Assembly: GCA_947502815.1 (NCBI GenBank)
Contig: CANNBH010000001.1
Location: 496,001-560,000, forward strand
DNA: 64,000 bases
Reading direction: 5' to 3'
DNA from: an uncultured Erythrobacter sp.
Lineage (GTDB): Bacteria; Pseudomonadota; Alphaproteobacteria; Sphingomonadales; Sphingomonadaceae
The notes beneath the pieces are model-generated. The model did no database searches. It was not told the DNA's origin and worked only from the letters and a program-made list of their open reading frames with translations. Shown here one piece after another: positions 31,309 through 41,551 of the stretch; position 1 is the first letter of the stretch, and the number at the start of each line of letters is the position of its first letter. The translations under genes and the position numbers were made by a program.

Positions 31309-32898
31309 TTACGCTGCTTGCGCCACATCGCCCGCCGGTTCGTTGCGGATGAGGTAGTCAAACGCGCCCAGACCCGCTTTCGCCCCTTCGCCCATCGCCA
31401 CCACAATCTGTTTGTCCGGCACGATCGTTGCGTCGCCTGCGGCGAATATGCCGGGCAGGTTGGTCGCGCCGTGTTCGTCGGTGATAATCTCGCCATGTTT
31501 TGACAATTCCAGATCCGTTGACGCCAGCCATTCGGTGTTCGGGACCAACCCGATTTGGACGAACACGCCTTCGAGTTCGATCCTGCGTTCATCGCCGCTC
31601 GCCCGGTCTTTCAGGACCAGCCCGTTTACGCGTGCGCCATCGCCGGTCACTTCTGTGGTTTGGCCATTGGTGACAATTTCTACGTTGGGCATGGATCGCA
31701 ATTTGCGTTGCAGCACGTCGTCTGCGCGCAATGCGCTGTCAAATTCGATCAAAGTGACGTGGCCAACGATCTTGGCCAGATCGATTGCGGCCTCCACCCC
31801 GGAATTCCCGCCGCCAATTACGGCGATCCTTTTGCCTTTGAACAGGGGGCCATCGCAATGCGGGCAATAGGCCACACCTTTGTTGCGGTATTCCGCCTCA
31901 CCCGGGACGCCAAGATTGCGCCAGCGTGCGCCGGTAGAAAGAATGAGCGAACGAGATTTCAAAACCGCACCATTGGCCAAGGTGACGCTGTGCAGACCGC
32001 CCGCCTCGCCAGCGGGGTGCAATTCGGTCGCTCGGGCCAAATCCATTAGGTCGATGCCATTGCCGGTAATCTGATGCTTCAGATCGTCGGACAGTTTTGG
32101 CCCTTCGGTGTATCCGGTGCCCGGAAGGTTTTCGATTCCCAAGGTGTCTTGCAATTGCCCGCCGAAACGCTCCGCTGCTATGCCCGTGCGAAAGCCCTTG
32201 CGCGCCGTGTAGATTGCCGAAGCTGCACCAGCAGGGCCGCCCCCGATGATGAGCACTTCAAACGGGTCCTTTGCGGCCAGTTTTTCCGCTGCCTTTGCAT
32301 CGGCTCCGCTGTCCAGCTTGGAGAGTATTTCGGCCAGCTCCATCTTACCGTTGAAAAAGCTCTCGCCGTTTAAGAACGTCGCCGGCACAGCGAGCACGCC
32401 GCGCTCTTCCACTTCTGTTTGGAACGTGCCGCCTTCGATCAATGTCGCTGTGATGCGCGGGTTCTCTAGGGCCATCAAAGTGAGCGCCTGCACCACGTCA
32501 GGGCAGTTGTGGCACGACAGGGAAAAGAACATCTCGAAATCGAAATTACCCTCAAGCGCGCGGACCTGCTCAATCAGATCGGCGTCGATTTTTGGCGGAT
32601 GACCGCCAGTCCAAAGCAAGGCGAGGACAAGCGATGTGAATTCATGCCCCATCGGCAGCCCGGCAAAACGCACCCATTTGTCCGCATCCGATGCGCGCCG
32701 AATGATAAAGCTGGGCGTGCGGTCATTGGTGCCGTCAAAATTGGCGCTGACCATTTCATGAAGTTCGGCAATTTCGCTCAACAACTCGCGAGTTTGCGCG
32801 GATTTTTCCGACTCATCCAGCGATGCGACCAGTTCAATTGGCTCGCGAAGATTCGCAAGATATTGTTTCAACTGGGTCTGCATGGATTGGTCGAGCAT
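31309..32898 (-). CDS. ahpF: Alkyl hydroperoxide reductase subunit F
   Basis: [40 protein letters not shown]. Confidence 0.96.
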   Translation of the reverse strand: MLDQSMQTQLKQYLANLREPIELVASLDESEKSAQTRELLSEIAELHEMVSANFDGTNDRTPSFIIRRASDADKWVRFAGLPMGHEFTSLVLALLWTGGHPPKIDADLIEQVRALEGNFDFEMFFSLSCHNCPDVVQALTLMALENPRITATLIEGGTFQTEVEERGVLAVPATFLNGESFFNGKMELAEILSKLDSGADAKAAEKLAAKDPFEVLIIGGGPAGAASAIYTARKGFRTGIAAERFGGQLQDTLGIENLPGTGYTEGPKLSDDLKHQITGNGIDLMDLARATELHPAGEAGGLHSVTLANGAVLKSRSLILSTGARWRNLGVPGEAEYRNKGVAYCPHCDGPLFKGKRIAVIGGGNSGVEAAIDLAKIVGHVTLIEFDSALRADDVLQRKLRSMPNVEIVTNGQTTEVTGDGARVNGLVLKDRASGDERRIELEGVFVQIGLVPNTEWLASTDLELSKHGEIITDEHGATNLPGIFAAGDATIVPDKQIVVAMGEGAKAGLGAFDYLIRNEPAGDVAQAA

Positions 32899-33027
32899 AA
32901 ATGCCTCCGATGAAAATGCCTGAAATGCGCGCCCTTAAAGGGCATTTTGGACCGGAAGCGTCTCACCGAAGGGGGAGAGTAGCGAGGGCTTCCGATCCTT
33001 TTGCGACCCGAGACTTGCTCAAGGTCT

Positions 33028-33072
33028 AAGAGCAGCGCGGCGGGAATGGGGGAGAGCCGCGCTGCTCTTTTT
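33028..33072. terminator. Strong hairpin between ahpC and ahpF
   Basis: 14-bp perfect stem AAGAGCAGCGCGGC/GCCGCGCTGCTCTT; T-tract only on the plus strand. Confidence 0.6.
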
Positions 33073-33091
33073 CAATGTCGGATGCCAGCCG

Positions 33092-33658
33092 TTAGATTTT
33101 GCCAACAAGGTCGAGAGACGGAGCCAGCGTTTCGCTGCCTTCTTCCCACGCCGCGGGGCAGACCTGGCCAGGGTTTGCGCGCACATATTGTGCAGCCTTG
33201 ATCTTACGGGTCAGTTCATTGGCGTTGCGGCCAACGCCTTCGCAGGTGATTTCCATGATTTGAATCACACCATCGGGGTCGACAACAAAGGTCGCACGGT
33301 CGGCGAGGCCAACGCCTTCGCGCAGCACGCCAAACTGGTTCGACAAAACGTGGTTCTGATCGCCCAAGAATGGAAAGGTCAGTTTGCCGATTTTGTCGGA
33401 GCTGTCGTGCCATGCCTTGTGGCTGAAATGGGTATCGGTCGATACGCCAAACACTTCGACGCCCATGCCCTGCAGCATGTCGTATTTTTCGCCCATGTCT
33501 TCAAGTTCGGTCGGGCAGACGAAGGTGAAGTCGGCGGGGTAGAAGAAGAACACCGACCATTTGCCAGCGATATCGTCCTGTGTGACGTCGTAAAAATCGT
33601 GACCCGCTTTGAACGCGGTGGCGGTGAAGTCTTTGATGGTTGATCCGATAATACCCAT
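33092..33658 (-). CDS. ahpC: Alkyl hydroperoxide reductase subunit C (peroxiredoxin)
   Basis: [21 protein letters not shown]-terminal CPAAWEEG; start MGIIGSTIK. Confidence 0.97.
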   Translation of the reverse strand: MGIIGSTIKDFTATAFKAGHDFYDVTQDDIAGKWSVFFFYPADFTFVCPTELEDMGEKYDMLQGMGVEVFGVSTDTHFSHKAWHDSSDKIGKLTFPFLGDQNHVLSNQFGVLREGVGLADRATFVVDPDGVIQIMEITCEGVGRNANELTRKIKAAQYVRANPGQVCPAAWEEGSETLAPSLDLVGKI

Positions 33659-33938
33659 GGGATTGTTCCTCTTAATCTTGGGTTGGGGGAGAGGGTGAAT
33701 TGCCTTGCCCTCCACATAGGCATTGTTGCGCTGCACAAAAGACAATTTGTGCGATTGCGAAGATCGATTTTTTCAATCAGTGGGACGGGAACGTTTTCGT
33801 TTGAATTGGCGCGAAGTTTTTGGCTGATTGTCCTATTCGAACTGGCCTTAAAACTCTGCGGCATTTCAACCTAAAAACTTGGTGCGGCTTGCCCCCGACG
33901 CGAGTTTGCTTTTACCCTGTCTGCTTAAGGGGGAAATT

Positions 33939-34508
33939 ATGATCACGTGGAAATCGGCGGCCTTAAGCGCATGGCCTGCAATCTATTTGTCCGTCGGGTG
34001 TTTGGCGGTTCTGCCGTCTCAGCTCGCGGCCCAAGAAACTGGCCAAAGTTCTGATCAACAATCGGCCAGATCACCGACCGACCCAATCCGCTACATCACG
34101 CCGACCGATCTGGAGAACGCCATGAGCCTGATCCAAGGAGCGGATGTGGTGGTCGAGCAGAGCGAGAACGGGTTCAGCATCACTTTGCCAAGCGGGATTG
34201 AGGCCGATGCGCGGTTGCAGAATTGCGAAGATCAATCGACATATCGCAATTGCCGAACCGTTTCGCTGATCATCAATATGTTCAACCCCGGCGGGCGTGA
34301 CCGGGCGCAGCTGTTAGAGATCGTCAACGGTCTGAACAAGCGCGACATCAATGGCCGTTTTTTCCTGAATGACAATGATCACATCATTGCCCGTTTCGCA
34401 TTCATCGCCAGCGGCAACGAAACTTTGCGGCAACTGGCGTATAAAGTGATCAGTTGGGAAGGGACCACCAAATTGGCGATCCAATCCCTATATCCTGACG
34501 AGGAATAG
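33939..34508 (+). CDS. YbjN domain-containing secreted protein
   Basis: Signal peptide, AMSLIQGADVVVEQSENGFSITLPSG, NGLNKRDINGRFFLNDND. Confidence 0.75.
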   Translation: MITWKSAALSAWPAIYLSVGCLAVLPSQLAAQETGQSSDQQSARSPTDPIRYITPTDLENAMSLIQGADVVVEQSENGFSITLPSGIEADARLQNCEDQSTYRNCRTVSLIINMFNPGGRDRAQLLEIVNGLNKRDINGRFFLNDNDHIIARFAFIASGNETLRQLAYKVISWEGTTKLAIQSLYPDEE

Positions 34509-34526
34509 CGGCCTGCGCTTTGGGCT

Positions 34527-35624
34527 TCACCCGCATTGCATCCGGTGCAGCAGCTTTTGATCCGCCAGAACCAGCGCCATCATCGCCTCCACAACTGGCG
34601 TTCCGCGAATGCCGACGCAGGGGTCGTGGCGGCCCTTGGTGCGGACCTCGGTCGCCTCGCCCTTTGCATTCATCGAAGGGACCGGAGTGAGGATTGAACT
34701 GGTTGGTTTGAACGCCACGCGGCACACGACCGGTTGACCGGTGGAGATGCCGCCCGCCGTGCCGCCAGCGTGGTTGCTGGCGTAGACAGGCACCGTATTT
34801 CCTTGGTCATCCTTGCCCGGCGTCATGGCGTCAGCGTTTTGTTCGCCGGTTAGGCGCGCGGCTTCGAAACCGTCGCCGATTTCCATGCCTTTGGTTGCGT
34901 TGATGCTCATCATCGCGGCGGCGAGTTCGCTGTCGAGCTTTGCATAGACCGGCGCGCCCCATCCTGCGGGCACACCTGTGGCCACGCATTCAACCACCGC
35001 GCCCAAGGACGAACCACCTTTGCGCGCATCATCGACCAGATTTTCCCACCGCGTCGCGGCCCAGCTGTCGGGGCAGAAAAACGGGTTCTTGGTGATCTCT
35101 TCGGCGCTTACGGCATCGCGGTCGATTTTGTCGCCGCCCAATTCGCAGACATAGGAAGTGAGCGTGACCTCTGGAATGATCAACCGCGCCACCGCGCCTG
35201 CTGCCACCCGCGCCGCCGTTTCGCGAGCAGAAGAACGCCCGCCGCCGCGATAATCGCGGATGCCGTATTTGGCATCATAGGTGTAGTCGGCGTGGCCAGG
35301 ACGGTAACTAGCCGCGATTTCCGAATAGTCTTTCGACCGCTGATCGGTGTTTTCGATCATCAAATGGATCGGCGTGCCAGTCGTCACCTGCTGACCGCTT
35401 GCATCGTTAAACACGCCGGACAGGATGCGGACCTGATCGGGTTCTTTGCGCTGGGTTGTGAATTTGCTGGTGCCGGGTTTGCGCGCATCCATAAACGGTT
35501 GAATATCGCTCTCGCGCAGGGGCAGGCCGGGCGGGCACCCGTCAATCACCACGCCCAATCCGGGCCCGTGGCTTTCCCCCCATGTCGTAAAGCGCAGCGC
35601 GCGCCCAAAAGTGTTGAAGCTCAT
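34527..35624 (-). CDS. aroC: Chorismate synthase
   Basis: [40 protein letters not shown]. Confidence 0.97.
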   Translation of the reverse strand: MSFNTFGRALRFTTWGESHGPGLGVVIDGCPPGLPLRESDIQPFMDARKPGTSKFTTQRKEPDQVRILSGVFNDASGQQVTTGTPIHLMIENTDQRSKDYSEIAASYRPGHADYTYDAKYGIRDYRGGGRSSARETAARVAAGAVARLIIPEVTLTSYVCELGGDKIDRDAVSAEEITKNPFFCPDSWAATRWENLVDDARKGGSSLGAVVECVATGVPAGWGAPVYAKLDSELAAAMMSINATKGMEIGDGFEAARLTGEQNADAMTPGKDDQGNTVPVYASNHAGGTAGGISTGQPVVCRVAFKPTSSILTPVPSMNAKGEATEVRTKGRHDPCVGIRGTPVVEAMMALVLADQKLLHRMQCG

Positions 35625-35983
35625 CTGCGGAGCCATAGCGAATGCGGCGCGCGTGTCGAGATTATCGTGCGTTTTCCTACTCGCGCCCGCGACGATATGG
35701 TGCGGCGATATGGTGAATGGAATTGTCCTTGAATGCACTCAGCGATAGGCGCCTTGGCACAGCCAAAACAGCAAAAGTTACACTCTTGCCCATCGAATCT
35801 TACAAAAAACACATTCTTCACAGCCGGTTATCGGGATTGGCGGCGGCGCCAAAACTTGGCAAAGCGGTCCAAGTCTGGCTGGCTTACATTTGCGGACAAC
35901 GCGCAAAGGACGCTGGCGCAAAGCGCCGCTTTCCGGCAAGAACAAAGCATGCCCGATGGACCACAACATTTGAGACAGCGCAC

Positions 35984-36589
35984 ATGATCGCAAAGCTATC
36001 TGGACGCCTCGATGAAACAGGCGAGGATTGGGCCATCGTCGATGTGCAAGGGGTGGGCTATCTCGTCCACTGTTCCGCGCGCACTCTGTCTGCAATGGGT
36101 GAGGTGGGGGAAGCGTGCACTGTGCACACCGACCTGCAAGTGAGCGAAAACGACATGCGCTTGCTCGGCTTTGCCGAAAGCGCAGAGCGTGATTGGTTCC
36201 GATTGCTGACACAGGTTCAAGGCGTGGGGAGCAAGGTCGGCCTTGCGATCCTATCCGCGCTGTCGACGGGCGAATTGCGCGATGCCTGCGCGGCAGGGGA
36301 TGCGGCCAGCGTGGCGCGGGCGAACGGCGTCGGGCCGAAACTGGCCGGACGGATTGTGAATGAGTTGAAGGATAAGGCCGGAGCGCTTCCGGGCGGCGGC
36401 GGCATGGCTGGCAGCGTGGCGGCCATGCCATCAGGCGGCGCGAGCGCCGATGCGGTGAGCGCGCTGGAGAACCTAGGGTTCAAACCGGCGGTCGCTGCGC
36501 AGGCCGTGGCGCGGGCGATGGCCGAACTGGGCGAAGGTGCTGCGGAAGGCGATGTTATCCGCGTGGCATTGAAGAAGGCGGCTGGGTGA
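35984..36589 (+). CDS. ruvA: Holliday junction helicase subunit RuvA
   Basis: [28 protein letters not shown]; start inside longer ORF from 35717. Confidence 0.96.
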   Translation: MIAKLSGRLDETGEDWAIVDVQGVGYLVHCSARTLSAMGEVGEACTVHTDLQVSENDMRLLGFAESAERDWFRLLTQVQGVGSKVGLAILSALSTGELRDACAAGDAASVARANGVGPKLAGRIVNELKDKAGALPGGGGMAGSVAAMPSGGASADAVSALENLGFKPAVAAQAVARAMAELGEGAAEGDVIRVALKKAAG

Positions 36590-37062
36590 TGCGCCTCTGG
36601 TTGGCCATTGCTGCCCTTGCTTGGGGTCTTGTCGCAGTTCCTGCGCAAGCGTGCATGGCCTCAGGGCCTGACGGTTTTACGCATGGGTTGATCTGGGATA
36701 ACCCGCAATCGGATATCCCAGATGATGCGATGCTTCTCAAGGTTCGAGCAACCGAACCAATTTCAGGCTTATGGTTGGGCTTTCAGGCAGTGGTGATTGA
36801 GGGGCCGCAAGAAATGAGCGGGGAGGTAATCAACGTAATCGCAGAAGCTGGCCATTCTTGTGTGGGGTTTGGCCAGCAAGAAGGCTGGCTCGTCGTTCGC
36901 CGCACTGCGGACGAACAGCGGAGTAGTGAGGGGACGCTCATGCGTGTATATTCTGCAATTGAATACGAACCTTCAATTTGGAACGAAGCCTTGCGCTATT
37001 TAGGCGGAGAGCCTTGGCAATACCCTGGCACCCAGGGGCCAGGACGGAGACAGTTCCCATGA
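36586..37062 (+). CDS. Hypothetical secreted Cys-containing protein
   Basis: Signal peptide VPAQAC; sits between ruvA and the DsrE gene with overlapping ends. Confidence 0.65.
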   Translation: MMRLWLAIAALAWGLVAVPAQACMASGPDGFTHGLIWDNPQSDIPDDAMLLKVRATEPISGLWLGFQAVVIEGPQEMSGEVINVIAEAGHSCVGFGQQEGWLVVRRTADEQRSSEGTLMRVYSAIEYEPSIWNEALRYLGGEPWQYPGTQGPGRRQFP

Positions 37063-37607
37063 TCAAAAACAGCTTCAAAAGAATACTGATGCGCATTGCC
37101 GTGATCGCCGTAGCCACCGCAGCGCTGTTCGCGGCCCCTGCCACCGCCCAAGACCTCTCCGCATTCAGCACCGGCCCCGTCTTCGAGGACTTTGGACCGC
37201 ATGCTCCGGTGGAGGGCGCGGGCGAGCTGCCTAGCCTTACCACCTTCTCAGTCGCCTTTGACGTGACTAAGAGAGCCGACGCTGAAACGCGCAATCGCGG
37301 ATTTGAGAGCGCGGCCCGCTTTATCAATATGCATGTCGCCGGTGGCGTGCCTGCCGACCGGATTAACATCGCGGTGGTGGTGCATGGCGGCGCGGTGCGT
37401 GACCTTGTCGTAGGCGATGACAATGGGTCCCAAACGATGGTGCGTGCACTGCTCGATTACGGCGTCCGCTTCATTGTGTGCGGACAAAGCGCGGCGGCCA
37501 ATGGCGTCAGCGCAGACGAGCTGATCGAAGGGGTCGAGATGGACCTCTCCGCCATGACCGCACACGCTCTGTTGCAGCAAGACGGCTACACGGTGAACCC
37601 GTTTTGA
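37059..37607 (+). CDS. DsrE family protein with signal peptide
   Basis: [29 protein letters not shown]. Confidence 0.8.
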   Translation: MIKNSFKRILMRIAVIAVATAALFAAPATAQDLSAFSTGPVFEDFGPHAPVEGAGELPSLTTFSVAFDVTKRADAETRNRGFESAARFINMHVAGGVPADRINIAVVVHGGAVRDLVVGDDNGSQTMVRALLDYGVRFIVCGQSAAANGVSADELIEGVEMDLSAMTAHALLQQDGYTVNPF

Positions 37608-38695
37608 GCGATTTTGATGATCTCGACCCGCCAATCGGTGCGCCGAATGCCCAACCCGGGGATCCGGATACCGCGCTGCGGCCCAAGTCGCTTGGTGAAT
37701 TCATCGGGCAGGAGGCGGCGCGGGACAATCTGCGGGTCTTCATCGAAAGCGCCAAATCGCGCGGGGAAGCGATGGATCACACGCTGTTCCACGGCCCGCC
37801 GGGGCTGGGCAAGACCACGCTGGCTCAGATCGTTGCGAATGAATTGGGTGTGGGTTTCCGTGCGACCTCTGGTCCTGTGATTGCAAAGGCGGGTGATCTG
37901 GCGGCGCTGCTGACGAACCTAGAGCCGCATGATGTGCTGTTCATTGATGAGATCCACCGTTTGAACCCCGTGGTGGAAGAGGTGCTGTACCCCGCTATGG
38001 AGGATCGTGCGCTCGACATAATGATCGGTGAAGGGCCGTCTGCGCGCAGTGTGCGCATCGACTTGCCGCCCTTTACGCTGGTCGGGGCAACGACGCGGCA
38101 GGGGCGTTTGACGACTCCGTTGCGAGATCGGTTTGGCATCCCGGTGCGGTTGCAGTTCTATACGCATGACGAGCTGGACCTTGTGGTCACGCGCGCGAGC
38201 AAATTGCTTGGACTGGACATCGATGCTTCGGGCGTGCGCGAGATCGCGCGGCGCGCGCGCGGGACGCCGCGGGTTGCGGGGCGGCTGCTGCGCCGGGTGC
38301 GTGATTTTGCGCATGTGGCGGGTGTTGGGGGCGATTCTGGTGGCCGCGTGACGCGCGCGATGGCGGATGAAGCTCTCACCCGGTTGGAGATTGACCGGCT
38401 GGGTCTGGATGCGATGGACCGGCGCTATCTCACCATGATTGCAACCACTTACAAGGGCGGCCCTGTTGGAGTCGCGGCGTTGGCCGCCGGTCTTGCTGAA
38501 CAAAAAGACACAGTCGAAGAGGTGATCGAACCCTACCTCATCCAACTCGGCCTGCTAGCGCGAACGGAGCGCGGGCGGATGCTCAACGATGCGGGTTGGG
38601 AGCATCTCGAAATGTCTCCTCCTCAAAAACCAGCGACTCCGGGCAATGGCGATCAGGCAAATATGTTTGATGGGCCCGAAGATCCCCTTGGCTAA
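37604..38695 (+). CDS. ruvB: Holliday junction helicase subunit RuvB
   Basis: [26 protein letters not shown]; probable TTG start overlapping the upstream stop. Confidence 0.96.
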   Translation: MSDFDDLDPPIGAPNAQPGDPDTALRPKSLGEFIGQEAARDNLRVFIESAKSRGEAMDHTLFHGPPGLGKTTLAQIVANELGVGFRATSGPVIAKAGDLAALLTNLEPHDVLFIDEIHRLNPVVEEVLYPAMEDRALDIMIGEGPSARSVRIDLPPFTLVGATTRQGRLTTPLRDRFGIPVRLQFYTHDELDLVVTRASKLLGLDIDASGVREIARRARGTPRVAGRLLRRVRDFAHVAGVGGDSGGRVTRAMADEALTRLEIDRLGLDAMDRRYLTMIATTYKGGPVGVAALAAGLAEQKDTVEEVIEPYLIQLGLLARTERGRMLNDAGWEHLEMSPPQKPATPGNGDQANMFDGPEDPLG

Positions 38696-38921
38696 ACGTT
38701 TAAACTGACCAAGCGGCTAACTAAGCGTCCGTTTTTGGTGTCAAAACGGGACAGCGACCCTGAAATACCGCCGTTTTCTGCCGTTTGAGCGGGTTAGCCT
38801 GCCTCAATCATGGTTAACCCCATTGCCGTGAACCCTTCTTCAATCCCATCAGAGTATCGGAATTGGTGAAGGTGCGGGCGGGCCGCATCGAGCCAAGACA
38901 AGAAAACAAGGTTCGAAACTC

Positions 38922-40991
38922 ATGTCGATCAAACTGGCTGTAGCAAAGCTCTCTGCCACCGCTGCTGGCGTTGCCCTTATGACGGGCGGTGCGGTACGTG
39001 TGGCCGAGCCAATGGTCACCGACGATCCGCAGTTCACAACTGCTTCTGATGGTAAGCTGGTGGAAACCGCGCCCCTCGCGGTTGCGCAACCGATCACTCA
39101 ACCGCGCTATGTAAAGACGGATACGCGGGTTCGCGATCTTCCGCCTTTGCCAGAGCCTGAGCTTCGTCGCCGCCGGATTGTAGAGCGCACCATTGAGTGT
39201 CAGCCAATCGGTCCAGCTGCACCGGGAGCAGGTGCCTATGCAACAGTCGCCGCCAACGCACCGCTGCCCGCGGGTGCGACGCGCGCCTATATTGATGCAT
39301 CCGAATGCCCTCCCATCGCGCAGGTTGCTTACGCACCAGCACCCCTTCCTCCTCTGCCGCCTGTTCGCGGTGGCGGCGGCTTTGGCGGTGCCCCGATTGT
39401 TGTCGGCGGCAGCGGCGGGTTCGGCGGAGGAGGCGGCTTCTTCGGCGGCTTCTTCGGCGGAGGCGGGTCATCCTCGGGTGATGTATCGGTCACAACGACA
39501 ACAACCACTTCAGGCGGTTCGTCTGGCGATGTTAGCTCCAGCTCGGGCGGTTCCGGCGGGTCGAGCACAAGCACCAGCGGCGGCAGCACAAGCACATCTG
39601 GCGGCACGACCGGCGGCGATGGCATCAACATTGATATCAACATCGACAACTCGACCTCGTCGGGTACGATCTCTTCAACCACTGGTGGTTCAGGCACAAT
39701 CTCTTCGACAACAGGCGGCGTAACATCAACGTCGTCAACCGGCTCGATCAGTTCGTCGACCACATCAGGCGATGTCTCCAGCTCAACCGGAGCGGTATCA
39801 AGTTCCACTGGCGGCGTTTCGACTTCTTCGGGTAATGTGTCCAGCAGCTCTGGCAATGTCAGCAGCTCAACTGGCGCCGTGTCCAGCACGACATCGGGCA
39901 ACGTCTCCAGTTCAAGCTCGGGCGATGTATCAAGCTCCACATCGTCTTCGTCGAGCTCTTCCTCATCGTCGTCCAGCAGCTCTTCAAGCTCCAGTTCAGG
40001 CGGTAACACCAGCGGCGGAAGCAACGGCGGTTCAACCAGCTCTTCCTCCGGCAGCTCCAGTTCTTCATCGAGCTCTTCGGGTGGCAGCACGTCATCGGGC
40101 GGCAGCGGCAGCAGCAGCGGTTCGTCTTCGTCTAGCTCTTCGTCGAGCGGGTCGAGCTCAAGCTCAGGTAGCACAAGCGGCGGCACCACTTCTGGCGGAA
40201 CGACAAGCGGTGGTTCGTCCTCCTCTTCGTCAGGCTCCAGCTCGTCATCGGGCAGCTCAAGCGGCGGTACGACGTCTGGCGGGGCCACCAGCGGTGGCAG
40301 TTCCTCCAGTTCTTCGTCATCAAGCTCGTCTTCGTCGAGCTCCAGCTCGGGCGGCAACACCTCCTCAGGCGGTGCGACCAGCGGCGGCAGCTCAGGCAAC
40401 ATGAGCAGCTCTACCAGCTCGTCATCCTCGTCGAGCAGTTCGTCTTCGAGCTCGTCTTCGGGCGGAACCAGCACCGGCGGCAGCACCAGCTTTGGCGGCT
40501 CCTCTTCGTCATCCGGTTCATCGTCCAGCTCTAGCTCAAGCTCTTCGGGCGGCACCACAAGCGGCGGTTCGACCAGCTTCGGCGGATCTACGTCGTCTTC
40601 ATCCAGCTCTTCGTCTTCGTCGAGCTCCAGCTCTTCAGGCGGAAGCAACGGCGGTACTACCGGCGGTAGCAGCTCGTCATCGGGTTCCAGCTCAAGCTCT
40701 TCCTCGTCGAGCTCTTCGGGCGGTACGTCCAGCTTTGGCGGAACCAGCTCTTCGTCGGGTTCTTCGTCGAGCAGCTCCAGCTCTTCTGGTGGCACATCCA
40801 GCTTTGGCGGGACGACATCATCGTCCAGCTCGTCTTCGTCCAGCTCCAGCTCTTCATCGAGCAGCGGCAGCAGCGGCGGCACCGAAGTTCCAGCCCCGCC
40901 TATGATGATCCTGTTCGGCCTTGCCGCCGCAGCGATCCTCGGCCGAAAGAAGTTCGGCGTGAAAGTTGAGGGCGAGAAAGCCAGCGCATAA
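38922..40991 (+). CDS. Ser/Gly-rich repeat protein with VPAP-type (PEP-CTERM-like) sorting tail
   Basis: Signal-like N-terminus, two-Cys conserved-looking region, long (S)n/GG(T/S)xxGG repeat tract, tail EVPAPPMMILFGLAAAAILGRKKFG. Confidence 0.85.
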   Translation: MSIKLAVAKLSATAAGVALMTGGAVRVAEPMVTDDPQFTTASDGKLVETAPLAVAQPITQPRYVKTDTRVRDLPPLPEPELRRRRIVERTIECQPIGPAAPGAGAYATVAANAPLPAGATRAYIDASECPPIAQVAYAPAPLPPLPPVRGGGGFGGAPIVVGGSGGFGGGGGFFGGFFGGGGSSSGDVSVTTTTTTSGGSSGDVSSSSGGSGGSSTSTSGGSTSTSGGTTGGDGINIDINIDNSTSSGTISSTTGGSGTISSTTGGVTSTSSTGSISSSTTSGDVSSSTGAVSSSTGGVSTSSGNVSSSSGNVSSSTGAVSSTTSGNVSSSSSGDVSSSTSSSSSSSSSSSSSSSSSSSGGNTSGGSNGGSTSSSSGSSSSSSSSSGGSTSSGGSGSSSGSSSSSSSSSGSSSSSGSTSGGTTSGGTTSGGSSSSSSGSSSSSGSSSGGTTSGGATSGGSSSSSSSSSSSSSSSSSGGNTSSGGATSGGSSGNMSSSTSSSSSSSSSSSSSSSGGTSTGGSTSFGGSSSSSGSSSSSSSSSSGGTTSGGSTSFGGSTSSSSSSSSSSSSSSSGGSNGGTTGGSSSSSGSSSSSSSSSSSGGTSSFGGTSSSSGSSSSSSSSSGGTSSFGGTTSSSSSSSSSSSSSSSSGSSGGTEVPAPPMMILFGLAAAAILGRKKFGVKVEGEKASA
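39454..40880 (+). repeat. Low-complexity Ser/Gly coding repeat tract
   Basis: Imperfect repeats of agc/tcg/tct/tcc Ser codons broken by GG(T/S)(T/S)(S/F)GG modules. Confidence 0.9.
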
Positions 40992-41010
40992 GCTACGGCA
41001 TTCGAACAAC

Positions 41011-41050
41011 AAAAAGGGCGGCTCCTCATATAGAGGGGCCGCCCTTTTTG
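41011..41050. terminator. Bidirectional terminator
   Basis: AAAAAGGGCGGC...GGCCGCCCTTTTT between convergent genes. Confidence 0.85.
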
Positions 41051-41073
41051 CTGTCTGCTTGGTCGCGAGAGTG

Positions 41074-41547
41074 TTAGGGAACAGTCACCGGTTCGCCTGC
41101 TTCCTGCCAGGCAAGAATGCCGCCGGCCAGATGCTGCACTGGCTCGCGAGTGTGTGCAGATAGAGCTTCACCCGCAATTCCAGACCGGCGACCTGAACGG
41201 CAATAGAGCACGATCTCTCGTCCATCGCTAAGGTCGAGGCTGGCGGGGTCAAGTCGGTCAAGGGCGATATGATCTGCCCCTTCAATCATTCCCTCTGCGA
41301 ACTCTTCGTCCGTGCGCACATCAATCAAACGGATGGCACCTGACGCCAGTTTCGCTTTTAGCTGTTCAGCGGTGATGTCGACTACGCGCGGTGAAGTGGC
41401 TTCTCGCTCGGCACCGGGCTGAGCGACGGCCAATTCATAGCCGCCCGGCAGGCCCGGCGCGCGCTTGTCTTCGCCTTGATCGCTTGGCGCACAACTGGCA
41501 ATTGCCAGAGCCAAACCGCAAGAAGAGAGCAAACGCGCGCTGACCAT
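41074..41547 (-). CDS. Rhodanese-like domain lipoprotein
   Basis: Lipobox-like IASCAPSDQ; IRLIDVRTDEEFAEGMIEGA, IVLYCRSGRRSGIA. Confidence 0.88.
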   Translation of the reverse strand: MVSARLLSSCGLALAIASCAPSDQGEDKRAPGLPGGYELAVAQPGAEREATSPRVVDITAEQLKAKLASGAIRLIDVRTDEEFAEGMIEGADHIALDRLDPASLDLSDGREIVLYCRSGRRSGIAGEALSAHTREPVQHLAGGILAWQEAGEPVTVP

Positions 41548-41551
41548 AGGG

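Noticed and set aside
39454-40880. Repeat array as possible CRISPR
   Set aside because: Repeats are coding, imperfect, without unique spacers of constant length, and no cas genes are nearby.
39329-41029. 566-aa minus-strand ORF rich in LDEDELDD/PPELELD
   Set aside because: It is the antisense shadow of the Ser/Gly repeat gene: agc/tcg codons read backwards give Glu/Asp/Leu. The plus-strand frame has the secretion signal and sorting tail.
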